Assembly: GCF_963678635.1 (NCBI RefSeq)
Contig: NC_087064.1
Location: 21,750,509 to 21,814,508 of the forward strand
DNA from: Symsagittifera roscoffensis
Taxonomy: Eukaryota; Xenacoelomorpha; Acoela; Convolutidae
DNA length: 64,000 nucleotides
Direction: 5' to 3'
In this document: piece after piece, positions 1 to 10,689 of the stretch
How positions within the stretch are numbered: position 1 is the first letter of the stretch
Layout: each line of letters starts with the position of its first letter
Translations under genes and position numbers: made by a program
The notes under the pieces: model-generated
Database searches by the model: none
Seen by the model: the letters and a program-made list of their open reading frames with translations, nothing else
What the model was told of the DNA's origin: nothing

Positions 1-1667
1 GCGATGTGATTACTTTGATAATTAATTGGAAGTTAGACAAGTCTCGTCTGGCTCATAGCCTAAAGCTGTAGTACGATTGTTGACACTTAGACAGACCAAA
101 CTGAAGAAGCTAGGTCAAGACGACGTTGAAAAACACCAAAAAATCAAGGCATCTGACTTCAGCCAGTCGTCAATATTGACTTTTCTACTTACGTCGCTGT
201 GTAAATTCTGGGAGAATGTGACATAAGCTCCTGCTCCAATGTCCAGCTGATACACACTGTACACTCTGCGGTGCTTCGACATATGCTTCGTGGCAAATTC
301 GTGCAACCATGCAGTCATGTTGGCTCTAAAATATGGCATCAGTCGTTTTCTGGCCCATATCTTTTTCACTTCCATCGGAATGTTCAGAATTTTGCACCTT
401 GTCTCAAAAAGATCTAAGTCTTTTAGACAATCTAATTCCTGCAATTATTCTTTCGTAGGCGTTTCTTGTCGGTTATTCTCCCTCACATGAGCTTCCAACC
501 ATCGTATCGCGATCATAACTCCTACTATCACTATCGTTATGAGCTGTGATGAATCTGGTACACCCATGGAGAGCAGCTCTTCTCAGTCACAGATCAACAC
601 CAGATTACTACGTCCGGGGTACCACCATGTTTGTAGCAACCAATGGCAGGGGAACTCATCAAGTGTCAACATGATGCTCCTCCAATTACGCTTTTCCGAC
701 GTTCCTTGTAGTGGTTCTGCTTCCTTCATTACTCGGTGGATTTCATCATTCTTGTCTACCGCATTGTAATCTGTGGCTGTTGATTTTTCTGCTTCTGTCT
801 TTCAAAATCACTGAAAATCCCACTGGCGTATTGCATGACTTCTTTCCCAGTATCGGTTCTAACTCTTCTTTGGTTCTCTCTGGAACTGCTGAGAACATCT
901 TGCACGATAACTCGTAAGACATTTCTGACATCCTCGCTAATCTTACGAATTTCGGCACTGGGAAGGCTTGATCCACGATCGTCCTCGTACTGTTCACATC
1001 CAACGCTACAAAATGCTCTGGGTATCTGCTCTTGCACATTGGAGCTGGTGTCGATCACACTAAAAATCGCGCTCCCAAAGGTCTACGATATGTTTCACTA
1101 TGCCGGATGTTCATTTCATCCTTGATCGCTTCCCTCCGCTTTCGAATATATTTTTAACTGGTTTGAAAAACTCCCGGAAATACTTCTACACTGATGGTCG
1201 TGACCATCTCATGTTTTTGTTCTAGATTCAATAGTCACTCTAAAGAAACAAGCATGCTGTAGAATCCTAATGCAGTCACTAGATTCTCCTCAGTTCCTCC
1301 ATGGCAATCTGCAATCAATTCAGTGTCCGTTTTTGCTTTCAATACGATGTTCCAAAACAAAATCGCTAATTGCTTGTGTTCCTTCGCAAGGGTCTTCACG
1401 CAACCCAGACCTCCACAGATGTGATCCTCCAGCACACAGACTTTCACTAGACAGCTACCAGGTTTAAACCAGTCCTCTGGTCCCCTGCCGGGCAACTCCC
1501 TTTTGTCTTCTCCGTTGCTCTTAGACGCCGTCGTCATCAAATTGTAAATGATGTTCAGTTGACGCAAGTTACTGTCTGAGCTCAATTCCCTCTGCACGTC
1601 CTGTGTCGCACGCAATATCGAATCGGCGTTAGGACTCGAACACCACGATGGTTTCATCAGTTGTCAC
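1..1667. repeat. Direct repeat, copy 1 (partner at 5,257-6,923)
   Basis: This segment matches 5,257-6,923 at a constant offset of 5,256 bp with only scattered substitutions and no indels that I can see. It may extend left of the window. The copies diverge just after the shared text 'cagttgtcacacc' near 1,667. It covers the 3' part of the retroelement cassette described below, so it is a recent duplication of element DNA rather than an independent gene. Confidence 0.9.
115..1657 (-). pseudogene. Truncated duplicate of the C-terminal part of the retroelement cassette
   Basis: Read on the minus strand, this holds the same blocks as 5,371-6,913: a Cys-containing segment (1,657-1,235), a middle helical segment (about 1,058-756), a hydrophobic helix at about 496-546 and a C-terminal segment (444-115). 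Everything upstream of the Cys-containing block is missing: homology stops at about 1,667 and unrelated DNA follows. The reading frame also changes between blocks. It is a dead copy. What the protein did is unknown; the helix and cysteines suggest a membrane-anchored product. Confidence 0.75.
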
Positions 1668-2149
1668 ACCGTTGTCATACGCAAAATGTCTAGAACTGCA
1701 ATCACATCAGTTGGAACCGGAAAGAAACAAAAATTGGTAAAACAGTTGGCAAACCAAAGCAGTTATGAAAGAATCAAGTTAAACAAGGAATAGAGAGTAC
1801 CTGAAAAACTGAAAAACGTCAGCCGAAAATTTTTTGTTAAGGAGTCATTTGTAGTTCGGTAAATAAAACACCTTAGTAACTTCCCAGGTATTGATTGACC
1901 CTTGCAAAAACAAGGGAGTGAGTTCAATAGCAGTTCGAATGATAAGGACGGAAAACTCAAGAGCTAACGATTTCCACTCTGTGTTTCCTGACAACTCAAA
2001 GAAATCATCAAAACCTGTGATTTCTGACTCAAAAGAGTTGTTTAGTGACAGTTCGGACTCAATAAAGATACAAAAAAGTGGTTAAATTATTTGAAGAAAA
2101 TTGATTTAAAAGTAGAAAAGAGTAAAACGTCAATCGTTTTCTGTAAAAT
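1668..2149. other. Non-coding AT-rich DNA
   Basis: Between the end of direct repeat copy 1 and the first LINE-like block I see only short chance open frames and no recognisable motif. Confidence 0.5.
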
Positions 2150-2383
2150 GTGCGATATCTAATTTTTGTATTTACAGATTCTGATTCAATCAGTTGTTGT
2201 GAATTTTTATTTCTCACCGAGACATGGGTTATAGATGAAGAAAAAGATGAGTTCATTCTAATTGTCTCTACGAAAAGTCGTTTTATCAAGGCTAATAGAA
2301 ACGATGAAGCAGGAGGTGGCTTACATCTGATTTACAACTCGAAGTATCAAGCAACTAAGATCGCCAGTTTCGAAAATGAATGA
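2150..2383 (+). pseudogene. LINE (non-LTR retrotransposon) endonuclease fragment
   Basis: The plus-strand translation contains TETW (2,216-2,227) followed about 25 residues later by a Gly-Gly-Gly motif and a hydrophobic strand. This is the order seen in APE-type endonucleases of LINEs, where TETW carries a catalytic/metal-site Glu and the GGG loop precedes the next strand. Only about 70 residues remain and the frame ends in a stop at the end of the block. With the RT-like block at 4.2-4.5 kb and the 3' block at 4.8-5.1 kb it forms a colinear, degraded plus-strand LINE. The assignment rests on motif order only. Confidence 0.6.
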
Positions 2384-3740
2384 GTAGCATTTATGGTATT
2401 GAAAAGTCATGGCAGGCAGAGATTCGATTATGCTTTGCCTGCTTTGTCGACCACTGGCGGAACCTTTCGTTGCTTTTTTGTCTGTTTTTCTTAATCTATT
2501 TACGCATTATCGCTTGTATTTCGAATCATTTTTTTGTTCTTGGTTTTTACTTTTTCTAATAGTCATTCTGAAAATTCTACGACAATGCAACAGCAACTTT
2601 TCTCGGCGTCATGATCGAGGCAGGAGTTAAAAAGGTGATGTCTGTTCGCACTCATCAAAATGCCGCCTTTTACATATAGTGTATCAAACTTTGAGTTCGC
2701 CGCGTATGAGCATAATCGAAACTTTTGTTGTAATTTTTAGTCTCAGTGATCATTACCTGCTTTCTTTTCTGAGAATTGCGAAAAACAAAGATCCCAAATA
2801 ACTATTTGTTTATGGAAACAAAAACGTGCTCGTAGTGCCAGCGCACTCGGAATGGATATTATGGAATTGAAGACACGTTTTTTATCTAGTATTGTAGTCA
2901 CGTATTGAAAAACATAGAAAATACGTTGTCAAAACACCGCCTTTTATGAAAACGGTTTGCAAAGAAAGTCTAAACTTGGTTGATGAGGATGGAGTGGCTC
3001 AGAACTGTCTAGGAAAAAGAGCGGAAAGGCCAAAGAAAACCGTTTACTCGACTCAAGTGTTGTCAAAATTCAAGCACGATGCTCTCGTTCTTCTAGAGAC
3101 TCTCAAAAAAGCGCTGCTTCTTTCTGCAAAACCTATGTGCCGCTAGTAATTCCAAGCTGTTCTACAAGTAAAGCAATTATTTGATCATGTGACAATGAAG
3201 TTGCGTTATGCCCACGGCAATCTCTGAAAATTTAGCGGAAAGTTTGCACGCTTCTTTTAATGAGAGACTTTTATTGTTTTTGTTGCCACTCAAACATCCG
3301 GCCGGTCATCGCTCGTGAATTATTCTGCCAGTTTCCTCAAATTAAGCGTTATCATTTGGATGCGCTGGTTGCAAGTACCTCGACAGTGGCAGATAGTTAT
3401 CTTGACTTCAAAACAATCAAAACTGTCTTTTTTTTGCAGATAACTTGTTAAAATGTTTGATTTTTTTTTTTAAAACCTACCAAGTTCGAGACCTGCTGAA
3501 GGTTGACCACATATCCATATTTTTGAAAAAAAATCACTGAAAAACGATGAAATCAGCAATTTTCAAAAAATCACGTTTCTATTTTCATCAAGATTCTTAA
3601 AGATTTGATACAACATCTTTTTGATAGTTGTTTGTTGGACTCCAAAAAGTCGGCTTAATTATCTTGACTTTCAACTGAAACGCCCTGCTGAAAGTACATC
3701 GAAGGTATCTAGCTGCGATGAGCGATAGAGAAAAAATGAT
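2384..3740. other. AT-rich stretch within the LINE remnant, no gene recognised
   Basis: This stretch separates the endonuclease-like and RT-like blocks. It has short open frames, for example 2,946-3,146 on the plus strand, but no motif I can name. It may be decayed LINE sequence plus inserted DNA. Confidence 0.4.
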
Positions 3741-4165
3741 CTACTGCCTGATTTTCTGCTGTCAATTTGATTTTCTGCTGTTGATTATCTGCGGTCGGTT
3801 CTCTATTGTTGTCAAAGATCGATCAAGAAAAAATTGTTCTATCAGTTTTGCATTGACCTTAGCAGTGTTTTTAATTTGCTGCTGCCAATTTGATTTTCTG
3901 CTGTTGATTTTATTTTGTCAATTTTTGTTGCCAATGAAATAAACGTTCTTTTGGTTTGAATTGACCTCATCAGTGCCCCATTTTTTTGCTGCCAATTTGA
4001 TTTTCTGATGTTGGTTTTCTGCCGTCACTTTTCTATTGTCAAGGATGGATACAGAAAAAATGGTTTTTTTAAACAAATGTCAAACTTTCTGCAAACAAAC
4101 TTTCTGCTGTAAATTCGATTTTCTGAATATTGATTTTCCGCTCTCACTTTTTTGTCATTTCTAAA
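3741..4165. repeat. Imperfect tandem repeat, period about 105-125 bp, about four copies
   Basis: The motif CTGCTGTCAATTTGATTTTC or a close variant occurs near 3,758, 3,880, 3,987 and 4,104. Each copy is followed by a variant of 'tgctgttgatt', and three of the four are followed by a pyrimidine-rich stretch such as 'ttctctattgt'. Spacing is irregular but near 115 bp. It lies inside the LINE remnant just before the RT-like block. Confidence 0.7.
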
Positions 4166-4176
4166 AAGTATTCACC

Positions 4177-4470
4177 TTGTTTTACAATTATTGGACCAAT
4201 ATTCCTGACGTTGTGATATGTGAAGGTAGAAAATTGGCGAATCGAAAAATGAAGAGAAGGTTGCCAGCATGCACCGTACTGGGAACTCTCCTATTCATTA
4301 TTGAGCTTCTCGATGTTGGCGATGTACTGAAAGAGATGAATGTGCCATACTACCAGCATGCTGATGACAGCCAATCGATCTGTGAGTCTCCCCAAGGTGA
4401 TAATCAGAAAAATTTTCAGTTCGTTGAAAGTGTTTGGTGCCGTAGGACAAGTCCTTAATACGGAGAAAAC
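4177..4470 (+). pseudogene. LINE reverse-transcriptase fragment
   Basis: The plus-strand translation has a VLGTLLFI block and, about 30 residues later, HADD at 4,357-4,368. Non-LTR RTs carry a 'GxxLGPLLF' block followed by a (Y/F)ADD active site at this distance. Here the aromatic residue of the box is His and the Pro of GPLL is Thr, so the enzyme is mutated. The frame closes soon after, near 4,458. It is colinear with the endonuclease fragment upstream and the 3' block downstream. Confidence 0.7.
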
Positions 4471-4819
4471 TGAATGGCTTGTCACATCAAAAAAACAAAT
4501 AAAATTAACTAATTTGCCCCAAATTTTGTCAGTTTTAAGTGAAAAATTAAAAATAAAAGAAACGACAAAAGCTTAGTGTTTTGTTGAAGAAAATCCACCA
4601 ATTAACGAACAGATCGACCCGGTTACCAGACTTTGATACTGACAGCTAAGACAACCCTGGCGGATACTTGAATATGTATCAATTTTTTTTTTATTTCACG
4701 TCTGGATTACCTTAACAGCCTACAGTTAAGTTTGACTTCTGATGAGTTTTTCAATTCTTAGCGCGTTCAGAAAACAGCTACTTGTTTCGTTTTCTACGTG
4801 AAACGTAGAGAACATTTAT

Positions 4820-5075
4820 CTACGGCTTTAACCGAGGTACATTGGTTGCCGATTGAAGGTCGAAACCGTTGAAAAACTGCAACGCTTGTTTCCCCATTTT
4901 TGAGGCTATCCCGTGCCAACTTATCTCTGCACAAGTTGTTTTCCTGATGCATTATGGAAGAACCGGTGAGTCGCTACTCCATGTACTAGGAAGAACAAAG
5001 TAAATCTAGCAAACTCGAAAGGATATTCGATGTTTGCATTCTTTAGAAATTTCCAACCGCAACTTGAATAATTTT
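4820..5075 (+). pseudogene. LINE 3'-terminal coding remnant
   Basis: A short plus-strand stretch near 4,825-4,865 reads ALTEVHWLPIEGR, which resembles the L-H-W-L-P motif near the end of many LINE ORF2 proteins. Downstream, near 4,980-5,060, a frame resembles the conserved C-terminal tail (RTRKNK- followed by LANSKGYS-like residues). Stops interrupt both. The position after the RT block supports the call. Confidence 0.45.
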
Positions 5076-5370
5076 TGTAATTTATTTGAATTTCTAGCTA
5101 GTTGTGTAACAATTCGTATAAAAATGTAATTTAATCTTTTTCTTTCTTCTCATTAATAATGAATCCGATATGATGTTGTTACTAATAATAATTGGGAATT
5201 ATGGTTTTTAGCCGCGTGTTTAGTTGTTTTCACGTAGCCTGGAGATAATACACCCAGCGATGTGATTGCTTTGATAATTAATTGGAAATTAGACAAGTCT
5301 CGTCTGGCTCATAGCCTAAAGCTGTAGTACGATTGTTGACACTTAGACAGACCAAACTGAAGAAGCTAGG

Positions 5371-6030
5371 TCAAGACGACGTTGAAAAACACCAGAAAAT
5401 CAAGGCATCTGACTTCAGCCAGTCGTCAATAGTGACTTTTCTACTTACGTCGCTTTGTAAATTCTGGGAGAATGTGACATAAGCTCCTGCTCCAATGTCC
5501 AGCTGATACACACTGTAAACTCTGCGGTGCTTCGACATATGCTTCGTGGCAAATTCGTGCAACCATGCAGTCATGTTGGCTCTAAAATATGGCATCAGTC
5601 GTCTTCTGGCCCATATCTTTTTCACTTCCATCGTAATGTTCAGAATTTTGCACCTTGTCTCAAAAAGATCTAAGTCTTTTAGACAATCTAATTCCTGCAA
5701 TTATTCTTTCGTAGGCGTTTCTTGTCGGTTATTCTCCCTCACATGAGCTTCCAACCATCGTATCGCGATCATAACTCCTACTATCACTATCGTTATGAGC
5801 TGTGATGAATCTGGTACACCCATGGAGAGCAGCTCTTCTCAGTCACAGATCAACACCAGATTACTACGTCCGGGGTACCACCATGTTTGTAGCAACCAAT
5901 GGCAGGGGAACTCATCAAGTGTCAACATGATGCTCCTCCAATTACGCTTTTCCGACGTTCCTTGTAGTGGTTCTGCTTCCTTCATTACTCGGTGGATTTC
6001 ATCATTCTTGTCTACCGCATTGTAATCTGT
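5371..6030 (-). pseudogene. Cassette C-terminal block with one transmembrane helix
   Basis: From about 6,000 down to 5,371 a single minus-strand frame is coding-like, broken by one TGA and one TAA. It holds a Trp-rich segment, then a strongly hydrophobic run of about 16 residues (about 5,802-5,752, ITIVIVGVMIAI core) ending in Arg-Trp, then a charged tail of about 140 residues. This looks like a single-pass membrane anchor with a long tail on the far side. Being last in an element downstream of pol, and following a Cys-rich block, it resembles the place of an env-like gene in some LTR elements. No homology was established; the env comparison is inference. Confidence 0.5.
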
Positions 6031-6314
6031 GGCTGTTGATCTTTCTGCTTCTGTCTTTCAAAATCACTGAAAATCCCACTGGCGTATTGCATGACTTCTT
6101 TCCCAGTATCGGTTCTAACTCTTCTTTGGTTCTCTCTGGAACTGCTGAGAACATCTTGCACGATAACTCGTAAGACATTTCTGACATCCTCGCTAATCTT
6201 ACGAATTTCGGCACTGAGAAGGCTTGATCCACGATCGTCCTCGTACTGTTCACATCCAACGCTACAAAATGTTCTGGGTATCTGCTCTTGCACATTGGAG
6301 CTGGTGTCGATCAC
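6012..6314 (-). pseudogene. Cassette helical block of unknown function
   Basis: This frame of about 100 residues is rich in Arg, Glu, Gln and Ser and predicts mostly helix. An overlapping minus frame (6,295-6,002) is also open; I prefer this one because its composition is protein-like and its tail is close in position to the membrane block. A frame change is needed near 6,030 to continue into that block. No family recognised. Confidence 0.4.
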
Positions 6315-6490
6315 ACTAAAAATCGCGCTCCCAAAGGTCTACGATATGTTTCACTATGCCGGATGTTCATTTCATCCTTGATCGCTTCCCTCCGCTTTCG
6401 AATATATTTTTAACTGGTTTGAAAAACTCCCGGAAATACTTCTACACTGATGGTCGTGACCATCTCATGTTTTTGTTCTAGATTCAATAG

Positions 6491-6913
6491 TCACTCTAAA
6501 GAAACAAGCATGCTGTAGAATCCTAATGCAGTCACTAGATTCTCCTCAGTTCCTCCATGGCAATCTGCAATCAATTCAGTGTCCGTTTTTGCTTTCAATA
6601 CGATGTTCCAAAACAAAATCGCTAATTGCTTGTGTTCCTTCGCAAGGGTCTTCACGCAACCCAGACCTCCACAGATGTGATCCTCCAGCACACAGACTTT
6701 CACTAGATAGCTACCAGGTTTAAACCAGTCCTCTGGTCCCCTGCCGGGCAACTCCCTTTTGTCTTCTCCGTTGCTCTTAGACTCCGTCGTCATCAAATTG
6801 TAAATGATGTTCAGTTGACGCAAGTTACTGTCTGAGCTCAATTCCCTCTGCACGTCCTGTGTCGCACGCAATATCGAATCGGCGTTAGGACTCGAATACC
6901 ATGATGGTTTCAT
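6491..6913 (-). pseudogene. Cassette Cys-containing block, unknown function
   Basis: An open frame of 140 residues. The first half is polar and helical; the second half has cysteines in a CVLEDHICGGLGC pattern and a further Cys-His-Gly-Gly. The spacing is not that of a zinc knuckle and could be disulfide-bonded. It lies about 0.7 kb upstream of the membrane helix. The duplicate at 1,235-1,657 differs by a few residues, including Tyr versus Cys changes. Confidence 0.5.
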
Positions 6914-7034
6914 CAGTTGTCACACCAGCATTAGACTCGTTTTTAGCAGTTCGTCCGAGAATCTCAGTCCAAATTCTACTCGGTTGTCAGATTTTGGCAC
7001 TGAAGATGCAATCACCTTTTCTTCCAACACAATA

Positions 7035-7247
7035 TCAGCTTAGTCTGCTGATTAGCAGCGTCCTTATCGTTGCAATTCTTGATGTCCAGAATTTTAGCAA
7101 CACTGCTGGCTCGTAATCGAAGAAACAATCGCGTATGTCTTCATTTATGAAAGATTTGTATGGCATCCCTACGATTCCAGATACGTAACTGTACGATTTC
7201 TTCCTGATCGGTCCGCAATATTCACTGGACTTCGGCAGCGCTCCCAT
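7035..7247 (-). pseudogene. Cassette fragment, unknown
   Basis: A 70-residue frame, basic and aromatic, with no recognisable motif. It lies in line between the 7.3-7.8 kb block and the Cys-containing block, so I treat it as decayed cassette coding sequence. Confidence 0.35.
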
Positions 7248-7264
7248 TTATTCTTTTGTGAGCC

Positions 7265-7849
7265 TCAGCTCTTTGTTAGAAAACTACTTAGTTCTTCAAT
7301 CTTCTTCATTGGCTCCATCTCTACAGGTTCCTTCATGTTCACTCGCATCGGTTTACTCTGATGGATGTCCAAACGTGCTAATGAGAGCAAGGCTTTCGCT
7401 CGTTCATCGCTTTCCCTTAGCATCTTGATACAAGTGTTCAACGCCGGCACTGATATTTGTTCCAGCATGAATCGAATGAAACAGAGAGCGCGTCTCCGCT
7501 TCGCGCACGCTACCGCCGCTCCTTCTTGGGTCAATAGATCTATCTTGCTCGTCAATGAGAATATCCTCTCTCCCTTTGATCTATTTCTTTCTTCTGAGTC
7601 GTATTCCCCCTGTGTCAGTCCAGTCATGCACCAAGCGAACCTAAGTTGCAATTCTGTTCTCGCATAGGGTATCGCTATCAGAGCGTGTATCTTCGGGGTG
7701 GTTCTCATTTCTTCTTCGAAGTGCCGTAACACCACTGCTCTCCATGGTAGGCTCACCAACTGGTCTATCGTTTCCGCGTGCAGCTCAGAAGAGACCAGAG
7801 CTCCGTATGTCTTCTGCTTCATGGTTGTGCCTTGTATCATCGTCTCCAA
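7265..7849 (-). pseudogene. Cassette helical block (194 residues), unknown
   Basis: This is the longest uninterrupted frame of the cassette. It is Arg/Glu/Leu-rich and helical, with a central Ala-Cys-Ala-Lys-Arg-Arg-Arg stretch and several Leu-rich segments. An in-frame TAG separates it from the preceding block, and the start codon used here immediately follows, so the Met is probably internal to a longer ancestral frame. No family recognised. Confidence 0.5.
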
Positions 7850-8590
7850 CTAACCTACCATGGCACTTTTGTTTTCTATAGCAATTAAATGTCCTCTAGT
7901 CGAGTTTCTGTACTCCACCATCTCCATGTATCCACCAGTGGGTTCATCAATCGAGATGGTTTCCGATACTGTCAGTCGGTTGTACTCCACTCGGACTAGC
8001 TGTCCTACGACGCTTCCCTTTCCGTTGTTGATGGAAGATGGTTTGAAAACTCGCAGGGAGCTCGCTCCACAATAGCAAAGTATTTCCACTTCTTATGTTG
8101 CTCCAGTCAGAGTGCGGTCACTCTTCTTGGTTTCATAACTGACTAACTTTCATCCTGCCATAAGAGAGGGTGGCACCATAGCTACGTCAGTGATCATTCT
8201 GTCTGTGCCAGTCAATCGGTCATCACCCTGTCCCATGTCTATGGCTTCTTCAACACGCTTTCTTTTGGCTGAGTTGTCCGCTTTTATCGAGATTTCAGAG
8301 TCCACCTTCGTTTTTCCAGCTTTCCTCAATGTCACTTTGCTTCCAGGTTTCATTTTCAGATCGTTAATCTTGTCCATCATCATCTATGATCGCATCGTTC
8401 CTTTTCGGGTTCTTGACAGATACACTACTTCATCGTTGCCTTCATGCGGTGTTGCCTTTATAGGAGAAATTGCCTCACTTTCGTCAGTGCCCGAGTCGAT
8501 CAATAACTCGCTCAATCTCCCTTCACACTCCTCGAGTTTGTCAAGGATTTCCCGCATTATTGGTCTGTTGAGACCTGTTGTTTTCAGCAT
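7850..8590 (-). pseudogene. Cassette segment kept in one frame across three in-frame stops
   Basis: From 8,590 down to 7,850 the minus strand stays in one frame, interrupted by TAG at 8,384-8,386, TGA at 8,150-8,152 and a TAA near 8,096, and it ends at a TAG at 7,850-7,852. Translation on both sides of each stop is similar in composition: acidic and Ser/Thr-rich, then a Lys/Arg-rich patch, then beta-like. Decay by point substitution without indels is the likely explanation. Function unknown. Confidence 0.5.
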
Positions 8591-8741
8591 AGACTGGGTT
8601 CCATAGCTCTGAACTAACGTCCAGACCTCTTCCAGGCAACTCTGTCAAAATTGCATCCGGTCCTATTCTCGTGGTCTCTGTGATGAACTTCCCACTCTTC
8701 TTCGGGCAACGTTCCCAAGAAAGGTACTCTGACAGTGCCTT

Positions 8742-8957
8742 CTATTTTCTTCTCCGCCGAGATTCCATTGGAAGTCTTTTTTCGGCATTTTTAGAATCGC
8801 TCGGAGAGCTGGTCTCCAGCAAATTCCGGTTCATTTCCATGAAATCCGGAGGAGGTTCCAGCGTAGAAGTCCCCTCTTCTGCTGGCTCAGTTGTTCCTTC
8901 TAACGTGTCTGTGCCATTTTCAAAGTCGCTGAGGAAGTTGAAGTCCAGGCTGGACAT
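8742..8957 (-). pseudogene. Acidic low-complexity cassette segment
   Basis: Seventy-one residues rich in Glu, Ser, Pro and Thr, ending in an Arg-Arg-Arg-Arg-Lys run. A comparable acidic stretch occurs at the matching position of the plus-strand cassette (about 60,060-60,180). It looks like a disordered linker. Confidence 0.4.
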
Positions 8958-9218
8958 CCCGCCTGTTGAAGCCTTATTTCCTCTTTCTCAGTTTGATCGG
9001 GATCCTGCTGCATAGACTCTTCTGATCGCCGGTGTCCTCCCTGCTCACCGTCTCATTCTGATTTTTTCCTGACCTCGGGTTCCTTGCTCTTCACTTCTTG
9101 TTCCGTCTGGAAACTTCAGTACAACTAGTCTGCCAGCTGATCGATCTTCTTCCTCTCCGTGCATTACTTTGAATCCTTGGCAGCCGAAGGGTGCTAGCAC
9201 ACTTCTAGTGTATAGTTT

Positions 9219-9547
9219 TCAAATCACTAATAGCTCCGGTTTTATGTTCATCAAGATTAGTGAGGCCTCTTGCAAGTCCGCCCTGCCTCTCATAACCATT
9301 GGCGCCAGATCCATTTTGGCCCATTCCTCGTCAAATCGTCGAGGTTTCGGAGATGCTGCCTTATTCCATCCGTCTCCTCGTGTAAGCAAACTGCGTATAC
9401 TGCAGCACGGCAGCGTTTGCACGTGTCCATCATCTCGGAGAATTCTGCGACTCTCCTTTCGTTGGTTTCGAAGGCTCTCAACCTAGGAGTTTGTGCTACG
9501 GAGTCTGCTCCGAGCAACGTCCTTCTAATCAAGGGAAATTCAGGCAT
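9219..9547 (-). pseudogene. Cassette block matching 59.47-59.68 kb on the plus strand
   Basis: The start (PEFPLIRR) and the following 60 residues align with the plus-strand copy (PEFPTVRR at about 59,470), including RAxxxxRR/K-type and AAVY positions. Near 9,295 a frameshift is needed, after which the frame ending at 9,219 continues. Conservation in a second, independently decayed copy supports real ancestral coding sequence. Function unknown. Confidence 0.6.
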
Positions 9548-9736
9548 TTCTTCTGGCAGTTTCTTTTAGTCACCCCAGCCTTTCGTTTCTTTGTGATACG
9601 ATGCAGTCAGACGAGGATTTCTTGTAACTCGTCTTATTGTAAGGCCTTAAATTCCCGATCTTCGGGAACAATTCGATATGCCCTCAACCCACTTCTCCCA
9701 TACGATCATGGAAGTGATCATCAACTTTTATGACAG

Positions 9737-10027
9737 TCATCTCCGGCTCTGATATTTTTGCAAAAACAAGTCCTCGCTCATCATTTCTCGTAGTGCGTGC
9801 TGTTCACACCTGTTAAGTGCACTTCCGTCCACTGCTGAGATGAGGTTCACGTGCAACACCGACCTCCTGTATACCTCCACCTTAACGTCGGGGAACGCAA
9901 ACGTGACTGCAGGACCGTATATCACCGTCACGAACTCCGTGACTCCTCTGATCAGCGCTAAGGGATCGGTCCTCATGGCCAGGCTTAGGTCAGTTAATAT
10001 GGACATGCCCCCAGCAAGACGTCGCAT
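9737..10027 (-). pseudogene. Conserved cassette block: LAMRTDPLALIRG motif
   Basis: This aligns without gaps over about 70 residues with the plus-strand block at about 58,985-59,220. Shared features are LTDLxLAMRxDP, IRG, VT-x-x-YGPA-T-A-PD, a V-x-H-V-x-LIS motif and LN-C. It is the best conserved part of the cassette, so it probably forms a folded core. I do not recognise the family; mixed helix and strand is my guess. Confidence 0.65.
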
Positions 10028-10141
10028 GTCCTTTTCCTTTTAAATTGTCTCATCCTTTCCTGTTCTAAAGCGATTCTGCCGCAGGAGGTACTGGATAAGA
10101 GTATGTCGGAGATCTCTTATGTTGGTCCGATAATCAGTGGG

Positions 10142-10681
10142 TCACTTCACGTCAAACCTCCTTACGTTTTGTCTCATTTGCTCTGGGTAGCGGGTTAGAT
10201 TTATCAATCCTCCCAAGTTCCCGTGCGTTATCGAAACTTGCGTCAGAAGTCTTTCTAACCGCAAGTTCTGCACTACTTCAGTGAGCAGTACCACTGTTCC
10301 TCTCACAAAATTCTCCGCTCCAAACGCCACGAATGGGGCTAATATTTTCACGATTGATAACTCGGTGACTGATTGGAGGAACTCTCTGATCAAGTATCGA
10401 GAGAGCGAGGCTGAGACTTTTGCCAGGAAGGACGCTGTCCATCCTGCACCCCACTCTTCCAGCATGCTGTTAGTCCGGTCATATCCTTCTTCTCCCTTCA
10501 CATTCTGTGTCCAGAAAGCCTCCAGGGTAACTTGGCATATTCTGTTTACAAACTCGGCCGACTTCTCTTCAGCATTTTCGGCCATCTTCACCTCTTTCAC
10601 CAGGTAGTCATGGATCTTCTTGATCATCACTGGGCCTCGCTCGAAAGCGTCCGTGCCCAATGCGGCTATCCAAGGGGTCAA
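10142..10681 (-). pseudogene. Conserved cassette block, helical, 179 residues
   Basis: A helical protein segment with a Trp-containing centre. The last third aligns with the plus-strand block 58,521-58,811 (shared pattern V-x-x-LR-x-x-x-LT-V-x-x-THG-x-L-x-x-LI). It looks globular and intracellular. No catalytic motif seen. Confidence 0.6.
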
Positions 10682-10689
10682 GTGCAGTC

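Larger units (their letters stand above)
5257..6923. repeat. Direct repeat, copy 2 (partner at 1-1,667)
   Basis: This is the partner of the window-start copy. Here the sequence continues uninterrupted upstream into the rest of the cassette (7-14 kb), so this is the parental arrangement. The LINE remnant lies between the two copies. Confidence 0.9.

Noticed and set aside
711-1125. Plus-strand frames duplicated at 5,967-6,381
   Set aside because: They are conserved only because the DNA is duplicated; they lie antisense to the cassette blocks.
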